Below, one piece after another: positions 10,703 through 22,800 of a stretch of 64,000 bases of DNA. How positions within the stretch are numbered: position 1 is the first letter of the stretch; every line of letters starts with the position of its first letter. Origin of the DNA: Argyresthia goedartella (Eukaryota > Arthropoda > Insecta > Lepidoptera > Argyresthiidae); NCBI GenBank assembly GCA_949825045.1, contig OX463815.1:16857231-16921230 (forward strand), in the 5' to 3' direction. The position numbers were made by a program, and so were the translations under genes. Under the pieces are notes generated by a model, which saw only the letters and a list, made by a program, of their open reading frames with translations, was not told the origin of the DNA and ran no database searches.

Positions 10703-10890
10703 TTACCAGGGCACCAAGCTGAGGTCATACGGCGGTTTCGGCTTGGCCAGTCGTGCCGCGCGCTCCTGTTTCAACATATCTGAGTCGCGCGCCACCGCAC
10801 AGCACGCTCGCAGCGTGAAGTAGTAGACTAGCTCCACGCCAGAGAGCAGGGAGAAACCGAGGAATAGGCCTGCGATACCGCCGAATGATA
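10703..10890 (-). CDS. ppk: Channel gene exon 10: second membrane segment and C-tail
   Basis: After a TTATCCACAG acceptor the exon reads SFGGIAGLFLGFSLLSGVEL, which is the pore-lining second transmembrane segment. The G-F-S triplet is the expected selectivity filter. A short basic cytosolic tail ends at TAA (10703-10705). Joining it to exon 9 completes a valine codon. Confidence 0.92.
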
Positions 10891-13800
10891 CTGTGGATAA
10901 AACGTGTCTTAGTCATACATGGCATCGTAAGATTGTGAACACCGTTGGTTTATGAACTCACGAAATTTATCTCGCGAGATAGTAAACTGTTGATAAACTA
11001 TACCGTACTGGTTACAATATATCTAATGTTTTAATTTTCGTTAGTTTATATTAAATCCGTTTAACTTGAATTGCAAGCGAAATACCAGGGCGAAGTGGTA
11101 GGTCAGGTAAGGTGAAGGATAAAGGGGGAGAGCGAAGCGAATTCCCCTTTAACGTTCGTGTTAGGTTGACAAATAAAGTACATTTTACAATCTTGGGGTG
11201 AAATACTTATGTAGCCCTTGGGAAACAAGTTTTTATAACTAAGTAGGACAGGCAAAGGCGAGACTTGAGAATTGCGAGTGTGTGCGTGCACAAGGGCCGG
11301 GCAACAGGTAACTTGACAAGAGGACTTTATACTGACGTAACTTACTTAGACATGTCTCACTCTTCAATGAAGCCACTTAGACATGTCTGAGTCTTCGCGC
11401 CGCGGAACGCAACTCACACACAAAACGCATTTCTCACTCAGGTCTCGCCTTCTGGACTGTAACACTGTGTGTTTTAGATTGGAATATAATAGAAATGAAG
11501 CTGCTTTTGAATAGGATACTAATCTGGTAGGTAACTTACTAACACTAGGTTAAAAGTGACAAGCCTCGTGTATCTTGGATAACAAAAGTAGGTTTCGTTA
11601 AATGCTAAACAGGTTCACAGGGCGACTTATCAAATATCTAAATTTAGCATACACTCCTATGACGAAACGGCGCCAGTCTCCTTGCATTAGAAAACCCACA
11701 AGTGACGACTTACGCGTAGGAATTCTGCTACGAGACGCCAAAGCAAGTAAGCCTATTTACTACAGTCGTAAACTTATTGAAATGCACTGCAAATCCAATA
11801 AGAATGGGTGAATTAAGTACACAATAGCAAATTGTTTGATCTTCCTTGGATGTGAGTGGCTTGGATGGCCGTACAGAACACATGTGGCCACGTGCATTTA
11901 GGAGTTCCGTCAGGCACAAATATAAAACATCTATATTCTTAGAGACAGGCTCAGATACACACATAACATTAACATACCGGCACATACATTGCTTCTGGCC
12001 CCACACTAGGATACCCTGTGTCGTGGAAACCAGAAGCAGCAAAGTCACAAAAATGTAAACATCCAAGATCTGGGGATTGATTATTCTTCCTCCCCAACCG
12101 GGATTCCAACCCGGGGCCTCTTTTTTTAGAAGCACAGCCTAGACCGCAACACCTACATATGTCGCAGTTAGTTGGTTAAATCAGACACTTAACTAACTCT
12201 CTAGACCGTTAATTAAATGCCGACGTTTAACCAAGTCACTAAATTTCCGTCAGATAAGTGAGTGAACGAAACGTTTAACGAGTTGACTAAACGTTCCTAG
12301 GCATTTAGACATAATAGTAGTTTATGTGACTGCTACATAATGGAGGGCATCAATACTCGAGTGGGTTTATGAAACGAGCCGAAGGCGAGTTTCATAATAA
12401 TATCACTCGAGAGTTTTAATGCCTAATTATGTACAGTTACATACACTAGTTTATCTACACACATATCATAAGCTCTCTTTGATGTGTTCAGGAACCGCAT
12501 GTTTGACCGGCATTGTGGCTCTGCAGTTGTTTAGCTTGTTCTGTATTACCAACTTCATGCAGGCGGGCGCCGGCGTTCGAAATTTGAATGTCAGTACCAA
12601 CTTCACAGACAAACTAGGGGCGGCACGCAGTCGGGCGTCGGCGTTCGAAATTTGAATGTCATAATATCTAGAAAAACTACACATTATGGTCATAATGTGT
12701 AATTTTTCAGATAAGAAATGAGTTTTTATCAAGTAGTTTAACATTATGCTGATCGTAACGTGCGGTTTTTGTACGCAGTAAAGAGGGTTTATGATACGTG
12801 TGTAGATAAACAATATAAAAATGTATTTTTATGTGTACTTAAGTTTATGTTTTAAGAATTTTTTGTTGTTCTTACATGTTCAACCTAACTCGAAGGATAA
12901 AGGGGGCTTCGCTTCAGTTACCCCCTACCCTTCACATAAGCAACCGCAATATTTTGCCTGATACAAGCTGTGCAAATCAGCTGTTGCCGTGACGCCATCT
13001 TGTTTTCCAACACGCTGGCTTTTGGTAAGACAGATTGTTAAACGTTTTCGACGATGCTTTATTTAAATCAAAATGACTTGGTTAAACGTCGGTATTTAAT
13101 TAACGGTCTTGAGAGTTAGTTAAGTGTCTGATTTAACCAACCAACAGCGCCACATACATTGGTTCTACCCCCACACTAACGCAACCAGATACAGCGCCAC
13201 TACACACACATATCTCGGATGGATAGATGGATGGATCGAACCCGGAACCTCTCATGGTAGACAGAGCCACAACCGCTACACCACAGAGGTCATAAGCTAG
13301 GATTGCATTCTAATGAAATAGACATTAACTGAGCATGCTTTGACAAGCCTATTATTCAGTCTCCCGTCGGTTGCCCCACTGTCAGCAAACGTCGAAAAAA
13401 TCACAATCAACTGTCAAAAAACATAGCGTCAATAGTTTTCACATTCTGGGTGATTGGGACACACGTGACGTGGAACTGTTGCAATATTCTCACCCAACAA
13501 GTCGACCCATCCGAAGAGCACCTCCCGCTTGTACCGCACCATCGGCCATGAGACGAACTCTGTTTCTAAGGAACTGATCGCGCCCGTGTTCTTATTTGTA
13601 CTGGAACGAAGCAGAACACGGTCCTTATACGTTATATATAATACACTGATACGCTGCCCACTCACTTCATGAAAGGGAAGATCCAAGGACTACTGACCAA
13701 AAGAACTGGGGGGTTACTTCAAAGTCTTATGCCGATTCAGTTAAGTACCTAAATTGCCACGTGGTATTAGGTGAACAAAACCCAGGCGTGTTGGATAGGA

Positions 13801-16800
13801 AATGGTTGCCATGTTGATTATTCTTTTTTTGAACCTAATCTGTATCGCTATAAAGGTAGTTGTAACCCCCTGGTCACACTCAACAACAACTGGAGCACAA
13901 CGTCCTTATTCTGAATGGGATTGCCCTAATGGCCGCTAACCTCCGATAGGAGCCTCATATGTATAGGTACAGATATGAGCATCATACATAACATAGCCAG
14001 ACACAGACATGCAGCACAAAAGATAATGAGAGTAAGAAACCGGTCAAGTGTGGGTTGGACTTGCACATGGAGGGTTCCATACAATCGTACAAGAAAACTT
14101 AAGAACTAAATAATTCACCAAGTAAAAAATAAAAGGACGACTTCAAATTCAAGCCCTATATCTTCCTCCCCGGTCGAGATGCGAATGTCGTCTATACACA
14201 CGAAGCCTCATTCTGAGGGGAACCACAAACCAAAAAGTCGTCTCTGTATATATTTTTTGTTTTTGTTGATTTTTTCAAAAAGCACTAAATCGTTTTTGAT
14301 AAAATTTATATGGGACCACCTCTATACATATATATTAGGTCCTTACTTATGAAATTGGCGTTTCGCCGTACTGGCCACTTTGATCTCAAATATCTCCTCT
14401 ATGGTTAGGAATTCCAAATTTCTAATTTATACAGATATTTACTCTTGTATTTGTGTTTCTAAAATTATAATTAATTTGTTTTTTCTTCAATTGTTTTTTT
14501 TCTTGCGTCATTCAGCTTACAAAATGGAAAACTTGAAATATCGCGTTATTTACGAGTATGAGTTCTACCGTGGCACCAGTGCTGCAGAAACGGCTCGAAG
14601 GATTAATGATGTGTATGGCGACGGTGCCGCAATAGAAAACACAGTGCGTTTTTGGTTCCAACGTTGTAGTTCTGGAAATTTCGACCTGCAGAACAAGCCC
14701 CGTGGACGGCCGGAGACCAAAAGTTGATAATGAAGAATTGAAGGCTATTGTGAAAGCGGATCCATCGCTAACCACGTCCGAGTTAGCTGCAGGCTGCGGT
14801 GTTAGTGATAAAACTGTTTTAATCCACTTGAAGAAAATTGGGAAGGTGAAAAAGTTTCAGTGGGCTACCTTTAAGGGGTACCTCACGAACCGAGTGAAGC
14901 AAATCAACAAACGCGCGTTGACTGCTGCGTTCATCGATATAAATACTAAGGATAGGCCTTCCCGTACTAAATTTCTTACCATTTTGAGGCTAAGAAAAAT
15001 AGCGCCCCTGTTGGAATTCGTCGGAACCAAGACAGTACGAAAAATTGTAACGGCCTCACGGTCGGTCACGTTCCGATTTGTGGTGTATAGACACAATATT
15101 AGGAAAGTTGATCTACGGATAACTCTCAAATACCCGGTGACTTTTAATCGGTGATTAGGAGTAGAAATAAAATATATCTAGCTAAAATTTTACTTAAGGG
15201 GCGAGTTGCGAGTTCTCACGCAATTACCTCATGTTTAATTAATAAAAAGTTGAAACATAATTAAATAGGCATATTAATTTTTGTCTTTGCCGTTAAATTA
15301 TGAAAGAGGATGTAAGCTCACAGATACACATTAGTAGCGTGACTTGGAATTTAAGATCTTGATTTTGATTTACAAGTAATAAACTAATTAATTACATTTG
15401 TAAATTAAAACGAAAACAGTGAAATGCAAACTCTAACTGACTGAAATAGGGGGGAGGGGGGGGGGGGGTAACCAAATTTTTCAAATATAGGAAGCGGGCA
15501 CTATCACTGTGCGTCGCGCGTCGCTACAAAGTTACGTCAGTCGAATGGTTGATTTTCGTTTGAGGATTTTTTCGAGAACAATATTGTATAGATAATCAAT
15601 TTAAAGCCAATAGTAATTGAAAATATAATACTTACTTGTGATAAGACACTCCCTGTTTTTGTGTTTTGCGATTTGGGTATGATTTAAACCTTTTTACGTC
15701 GCAGGTCACCATTTTTGTTTTTGCTGCCGATATGTCAATCGGCTGTCAAGCGCGACTGATTGCAAACAGTCCAATTTTCCCGATTTTGTACTGTTTTTGT
15801 AGCGACACTTTCAAGCGCTCCGTGCCCTGTCCCTACTATTCAAGTCTGTGGCTGCGTTGCATTACTCACCCGGCACAATAATGAAAGGATTTTAAATCGA
15901 ATCATTACCTGTGATGAAAAGTGGATCCTGTACGATAATCGGAAGCGCTCATCGCAATGGCTGAACCCTGCCGAACCAGCCAAACCATGCCCCAAGCGAA
16001 AATTGACTCAAAAAGAAAGTTTCTTGTGAGCGTTTGGTGGACTAGTGCTGGTGTCGTTCACTACAGCTTTCTTAAATCTGGCCAGACGATTACGGCAGAT
16101 GTCTATTGTCAGCAACTGCAAATCATGATCGAAAAGCTAGCTGCTAAACAACCGAGGCTGGTCAATCGCTCTAGGCCATTGCTGCTTCATGATAACGCTA
16201 GACCACACACTGCACAACAGACGGCTACCATATTAGAGGAGCTTCAATTGGAATGTCTAAGACCATTACCATTTTTTTCGAAATTTGGATAACTTCTTGA
16301 AAGGGAAAAAATTCAACACCGATGGGGCAGTCCAAACCGCCTTCAAAGATTTTATTGATTCCCGTCCGAATGTTTTTTTTAGTAAAGGGATCGAAGAACT
16401 ACCTATGAGATGGCAAACGTGTATAAATAAATATCAATGGTACATACTTTGATTAAATAAATATATTATATTTAAAAAAAAACGACTTTATGTTCCTCCC
16501 ATGCAAAACGCCAATTTCATATGTAAGGATCTAATATATGACCGACTAATCAAAACAAGAATCATCAAAATGGATTCATAATTGGGGTTGCTAACTTTCT
16601 GGACAGGAACGGAAATCTCAAAACCATTTCGATAAACATGTTTTCTGTACAGTTTCTATTTATCAGATTAATAAATAAGTAAATATATTTTAATAAAACA
16701 ATGATATTCATTTGACCTATCTACGACGTCATCATAAGATGTATGAAAAAATGCCCGCCTTACCTACAAAAAACGTCAAACGTGTGAAACGTCTATCTAT

Positions 16801-19800
16801 TCCCTGTAAAGTCTGTAATATATGTATGAGTGACCTCTCATGATTGTATAGTACAGATGTAGTGAATAATCCTTTCCTTTCGTATTTTCTCGGAAATGTT
16901 CGTTTTTGTTCGTCGACGTTCGTTCGTCAAACGGGCAATTTGACATTTGACATTGATAAATAAAGTATGCGATTTATTTGATACCTACACGTAATTTTAT
17001 AATACAGTAATTCATAGACACATCGGCACCATTCGGGTGTTATCGTTGTTCCGAGTTTTGCCGATAGGAAAGGATTATTCACTACATCTGTATCTTATTT
17101 TATGTCTTTGATTGTAGGTTATATTCAGCGTTTTGTTTTGATATTTTATCGTTTTGTTTTTATTCGCTACGGCAAGAATGACAAATTTTTAAAAGGCAGA
17201 CTCGTGAAATTTACTTCAAGTTACCAAAATTATGATCATGTCGAAGTTCATCTCGAATTCCAGCAACCACAACATTGCTCAAGTCAGAGAGCCAAAGCCC
17301 TCATCTAAGTAAGATACTGATACTGAGATCCTGGAGCCAAACTGTGCGATTGTGCAGCTTCTGCATGTGGGAATTTTTAGAAGATTTTTATTCATCGGTT
17401 GCAAATTGCATATGTATTGCCGTGACAATCGATTGCATATGTATTGCCGTGACAATCGATTGCATATGTATTGCCGTGACAATCGATTGCATATGTATTG
17501 CCGTGACAATCGATTGCATATGTATTGCCGTGACAATCGATTGCATATGTATTGCCGTGACAATCGATTGAAGTCTTCTCGTTAATGTATAACACGTTTG
17601 ATATTCAATCTACAATATGCTCTTCCTCTCAACGACCCAAAGCATCATTATGATGCCATTTTCCCGTAGGTTTTGAATTATAATACCATGGCATAAGGTT
17701 CACAATCGCGATGCCTCAAAACAAACTGTGGGTTTGTGAATTAAGCATATGGTAGAACTTGACATGTTTGTGTGGTAATAGGTATGCAATTTTGTATATT
17801 ATTGTACATATCTTTCCTTGAAATATTAATAATACCAATTATTTTTAAGACAAGACAATGACAATGAGATTTGGGGAGGGAAGTCGGCTGTATCAACAGT
17901 AGCTGGTGCTCAAACACAGAGAATTGGGTGAAATTGTCCCAAATTTGTGTATAATATTTCTAGTAAATGTTTTGTATAAATAAAACCATTCATATTCTGA
18001 GAAATTCAGCGTATTTGTATTATATCAGCCTGCAAATTTATTAGTCCACAAGCAATCATCACAATTTGATCCAAGTAGCCCAAACAAAACTGAGAATATA
18101 TTCTGCGTTCACTTGACAACACCATTCTTCTCGGAGACGTTCTAGAATTGGTACGAATAACAAATCCGGGTTATCACTGCAGTTTGAACATGGCGGGACG
18201 AAAGACTCTTTGCTTCCCACAATAAAAAATACAGTCGATTGAGAACCTCTTTTTTGAAGTCGGTTAAAAAATAATAAAACGAAAACTAAAAATAATAATG
18301 TTCGTAGTTGGTTTCTACGGCCTTACTAATAAAAGAAGTTATTCACTGTATTGCTTTGACATTTGACATTTACTCGACGTATGAAAAGGACTAAACACTG
18401 TAAAAGTTAAACAGAGAAAAACTTTTTTATTAATATTGCGGATGCGACGTCAAACCAATTGCGCCATGGGCACCTTGAAGTTTGTGATGATATTTAAATG
18501 ATGATGATATTTGATAATTCGCAGGGGCAGGAATATTAAAACACGTCTTTTGTGTGGGGGCCCCCTTTAATTATAAATCTCGTGTCTTTCATTATTTCGT
18601 GCTGTAGCAGCAACAGAAATACATATTCAGTGAAAATTTCAAGAATACCTATTACGGTTTACAAGATACAGCCCGCTGACCGACATCCGGACAGTGAGGC
18701 TTAGAACTTAGAACCACGCACGCACACGTTTGTAACACAAGACCTATTTTTGAAAAAATTAAATTTAGAAAAGAAAAGTAGGCCGTGTTGGCTCCGCTGC
18801 CGTAACGCGTTCCGAAGCGGTAGTTTGTCTTGCATTATTTAGATTCAAATGACGTTGAAAAAGTATTTGAAATAATCTGTTTTTAAATAAATATTTTGAA
18901 GATTTTTTCGGGTACTCACTCAATTTCCGATAATTTCTCCACCTCATAAACGGTATGTGAGCAGCCGAGTTCGCAGTTGCAGTATGTGACGTCAGTGATG
19001 ACCGCCACATGCTCCGCTATGCATTTGAGCTCATGGATGGTGCAGTGTCGATAGCCATCTAGAAAAGCAATGAGATTGTTTGGGCTTAGACAAAACGTGA
19101 TCGGAGTATCGGCATGAAAAGTTGCTAGTTCATCGCGCCCACAGAACTGAGTTTTCACATATAGATCATTAAAGGTCAAGATTGCAAGCATTGCAACAAG
19201 CGTATCTGATGTTATAATGTAACCTTCTTTAACTCTAATTCTAATAAGAAGCTAATTCGTTATAATATTACAAAAAATAAAAAAACAAAAAACCACTAAC
19301 CTATCGACGGATAGAAATGCGGCACGCATTTACAAAAAGACCGACACAATCTCATCCGACACTGCCTCATACACGCCGAGTAGGTATAGATGGACGATGT
19401 CTCCAAACGTTGCTCATCAGCGAAGATACACCTCCGCTGTCGTATGGAGAGTTGCCTCGCATCCTCTGTAGTATATGTGTGTTTTACAGAGAACGATATC
19501 TTGTCGACGCGCCGGTCCCAGGCGAGTTGGGCGCTGAGCTCTAGGCCGGCCATTTCGGCGGTCGAGTGGATGTAGATCTAGAAATGGGTCGTAACCTCTT
19601 CAGTATAATAATTTGAAAACTTTCAAATTCAGTCAGCTTACAGGAGAAAAAATGTTCTTAAGAAGGTACTTTAAATTAATGTTATGAGCATCGAAATAAA
19701 ATTGAACTTCCTGAACCTCTAAACGTCGCCATAGCTAATAGGAAGTGACTGCGAGAGCCTGGTGAATGTGGGCTGATTGATTGATTGCCGTCAGTTCGTG

Positions 19801-22800
19801 AAAAATTTTCATGCGATTTACTTACATCCATTACAGTGTCGTTGTCATATGAGTTGAACATGAAAGACCATTTCGTATCTGTCTCATGAATGAAGGCTTC
19901 GACAAATTGATCCGCCGTTAGTCTGAAAAACAAATACATACTACACATATGTACATATCGTCACGCTGCCGTTTTCCACACGGGGTGGCAGAGAAACTGT
20001 TAGTTACCTATGGAATAGTAAGTGACATACCCAGATCGCTCGGCATGGCGGGAATTGAACGCGTAACAGAATCCCATCTCCGTATAGACCGGAGCAAGAA
20101 GGTCGCAGCACTCCTCCGCGTCTCCTTTCCACTCACAGTCAAAGAAAAGGGTGTCACAACGCTGCACAATCTATAAATATTTAAAACACCCCAGACTCAA
20201 TAAATTAAACTTGGCTGACTTTTTTTCTTGTCAAGCAGATAAGTTTCGAACCACTGAACAGATTTAGATAAATCATAGCTAAGTAAGTATCGCAGCAGAA
20301 AACCGCATTTAAATCCGTCGACCCGTATGAGCTTTAGAGTGCCACAGACAGATACATAGGCACACCCAGACGCTTTAAACTTATAAAGGCCTTTAAATAT
20401 CTTTTTCGTCGTCGCGGGTTATTAAAATAATCTTTAGGCCATATGGGATGGAAGAGCCATAGTTGAACCCTCGTTTAGCCATAACAGTAATTCTCCTCTT
20501 GGACAGCGAGGGCACGCAACATGCCAGCGATATTTCGGAACCCCTCACAAACTCTTACAGATTAAAAGCATTCTCATTACGGACTTACTGAAGAGTAATT
20601 TAAAAATAACTGTATTTGACCTTCAAGTTGATATGGTCAATGATTGCGATGGTAGATGGAGTGACTTACACCGTTGACAACAGTCTTGAGCTCCTTCTCG
20701 CTATCTTCATCGAAGGCGCTGACCAAGTCCTGTTCCGTCGAGAATTTCGCCGCCTGTTCAGCTATAGTGCGGTAGCTGAGTGTAGCCAGCCATCGGAGAA
20801 GATCGGACGCCCGTTCCGGTGCGGCGGTGCCCCAAGTTCTGTGTGAAGAGGCACATTGTGGCTAGACTCGTGTACGGCAGGAGAGGATATTTGTTGATTT
20901 ACGGCATTTGCGTATTTTGGTAGTTGGTTGCTAGTGACTGGGATACGCGTGTTCGTGCACACAGTGCATGGGGTAATGCAACGTATTACTAGAACAACTT
21001 ATTCAGTTTAAGAACCCAAACCACCCAAACTGATTCGCAAAATTACCATGACCGACTTAAAACAACTCTTGGTATTATGTACGTAAAGCCAATTTAAGCC
21101 CATTAGTAGGGTAAGATTGGGAAGCTAGATCACAGCGTGATCTAGCGTGCCCCAATCTTACTCTTACGGACTCTAGTTTGCTGCCTACTTTCAGATAAAT
21201 CTAATCTGATCTGATTGTCTAGCAGCCTCCCAATATTATTTCTATTTTATAGTATTCCAGTAAGGTAAGCGAACATTAAGTACAACAGGCGCTGGATGGA
21301 CTCCAGTTTATCACCTGCTTACAGAAGAATCTAATCTTATCTGATTGTCTAATCGATCCGAATGATCCGGGGTGGATATGTAATAATTAAAATACGTTGT
21401 CTTTTAAATTAAAATATTTTTATTATTTAACATACACCATTTCTTCATACAAGTTACATTTTTAAAGCACAAATCGTTGGATGATAAATACAACTATAAA
21501 TATCCGAGCTGGAATCATACAATTTATAAAAAGTTAATAAATTAGGACATCCATAATCTTCTAAATTGTATACATTATATTTCCAAACATTTGCTTTAAC
21601 CATAAGATCTTTTCAAGACCTTTACAATATAGATCATTATTTCCAAAAACAGTTTTTAAGTAAATCTTAAAATTATCATAAGGTACAATCCCCTCTCCCC
21701 AAAAAAAAAATCTGTTTCTCTCAATCCAGGAAACCTGTTTCTTTTCAGTATCCGTCAGGTGATTGTAGTGAAATGGAGGTTTAATTAACAGCACTTGCAC
21801 TTGGTCTTTGTATATAACTGCAATTTCTTTAGGTACAAAATCGTTCTGATCAGTTTTGAAACCTTGTACATCTACAATAACTTTCATGTTAACTTGTGTA
21901 CAATATTACTCAGCGGTTTATACTCTACAAGACGATCATTAATAATTAAGCAGTAGGCGCTTGTATTATTAGGAATATCGCGAGCGGTTTCAATTTCTAA
22001 TCGCACATAAACTGGACCACTCTTTAAATTTTCATTTTGCCTTGAACAGTCAATAACAAAAAGTGGAGCTTTTTCTTTAAAACTTTTTAAATCAAGCAAT
22101 GGATCAGCAGGAAGGTTGTGGAAAGACTGTCGGAATTTACAGTACATATCATATAATATACTAAATTTATTATCATCAAATTGAAGATTGAGAGCATCAT
22201 AAGGGTAATATTGTGAATTCAAAAATAGTTTTACATTTGTAACAGCACAGCGATCGAAGATAGAACTGTCTTGGGTTTTACTATTTTTCCTATTTGTTTG
22301 TAACCCAAATATTACATATCGAGGCTTTTCTAGCTGACATGCAGTTTTTACAGACCAAGAGTGTTTTGTGGTTATTGGTAAAAGAGGATACTCATATATA
22401 TCCCAATTTCTAAATGCTATTAGTATGGGGTTATCTTTTTCTAGATGTTTCAACAAAGTTAACCTTTGCTGATCTGATACTTTAATATGGGGTACACGCC
22501 ATTGAATCCTTTGTATACTGATTTTTAAAATATCTTCAGAACCCATGACAACACTATTAAGACCAGTACTACATCTGTTCAGTATAAGCTCATGTTTACA
22601 GTTTAATATTATTTTTTTATAATCTTCAGCAAAACCTAAAACTTTGTTTAAAGGTAAAATAATACTAAATATTCCATTATGATTTTTGAATCCTTCAGTA
22701 TTCTATCCCCATATTTCAGCCGCTTTGCTCTTTCCACTATTCATTGAAATGTATGATTTTATTGTTGTGGTGATGCCTACATTTCTAATGCGATCAATTT

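Larger units (their letters stand above)
14335..16534 (+). mobile_element. Mariner element, split by an insertion
   Basis: Terminal inverted repeats of about 28 bp (TTAGGTCCTTACTTATGAAA at the left, its complement at 16506-16534) are flanked by TA on both sides, as expected for mariner. The transposase is in two parts, 14524-14860 and 15850-16440. The intervening 1 kb is foreign and includes a poly-G run. The element is dead. Confidence 0.88.

Noticed and set aside
11728..12135. Minus-strand 135-codon frame as a gene
   Set aside because: Its sequence is the SINE body and tRNA-like head translated; the same peptide pieces occur at other SINE copies.
12060..12155. tRNA gene
   Set aside because: A- and B-box-like sequences are present, but the cloverleaf is not complete and the sequence continues into a shared SINE body.
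13566..13600. Shorter acceptor choices (after TTAG or CAG) for channel exon 9
   Set aside because: The TTAG choice breaks the phase with exon 8; the acceptor at 13601 (CGTTCCAG) keeps phase and adds GAISSLETEF-type sequence expected in the family.
15449..15468. Poly-G run as a functional signal
   Set aside because: It may be a G-quadruplex, but a homopolymer inside a decayed insertion is equally likely to be a polymerase or assembly effect.
17406..17567. Possible CRISPR array
   Set aside because: There are no spacers; the units are directly tandem and the genome is eukaryotic.
17275..17595. Four overlapping frames of 67-98 codons on both strands
   Set aside because: They are produced by the 27-bp repeat, whose length is divisible by three; no domain and no codon bias.
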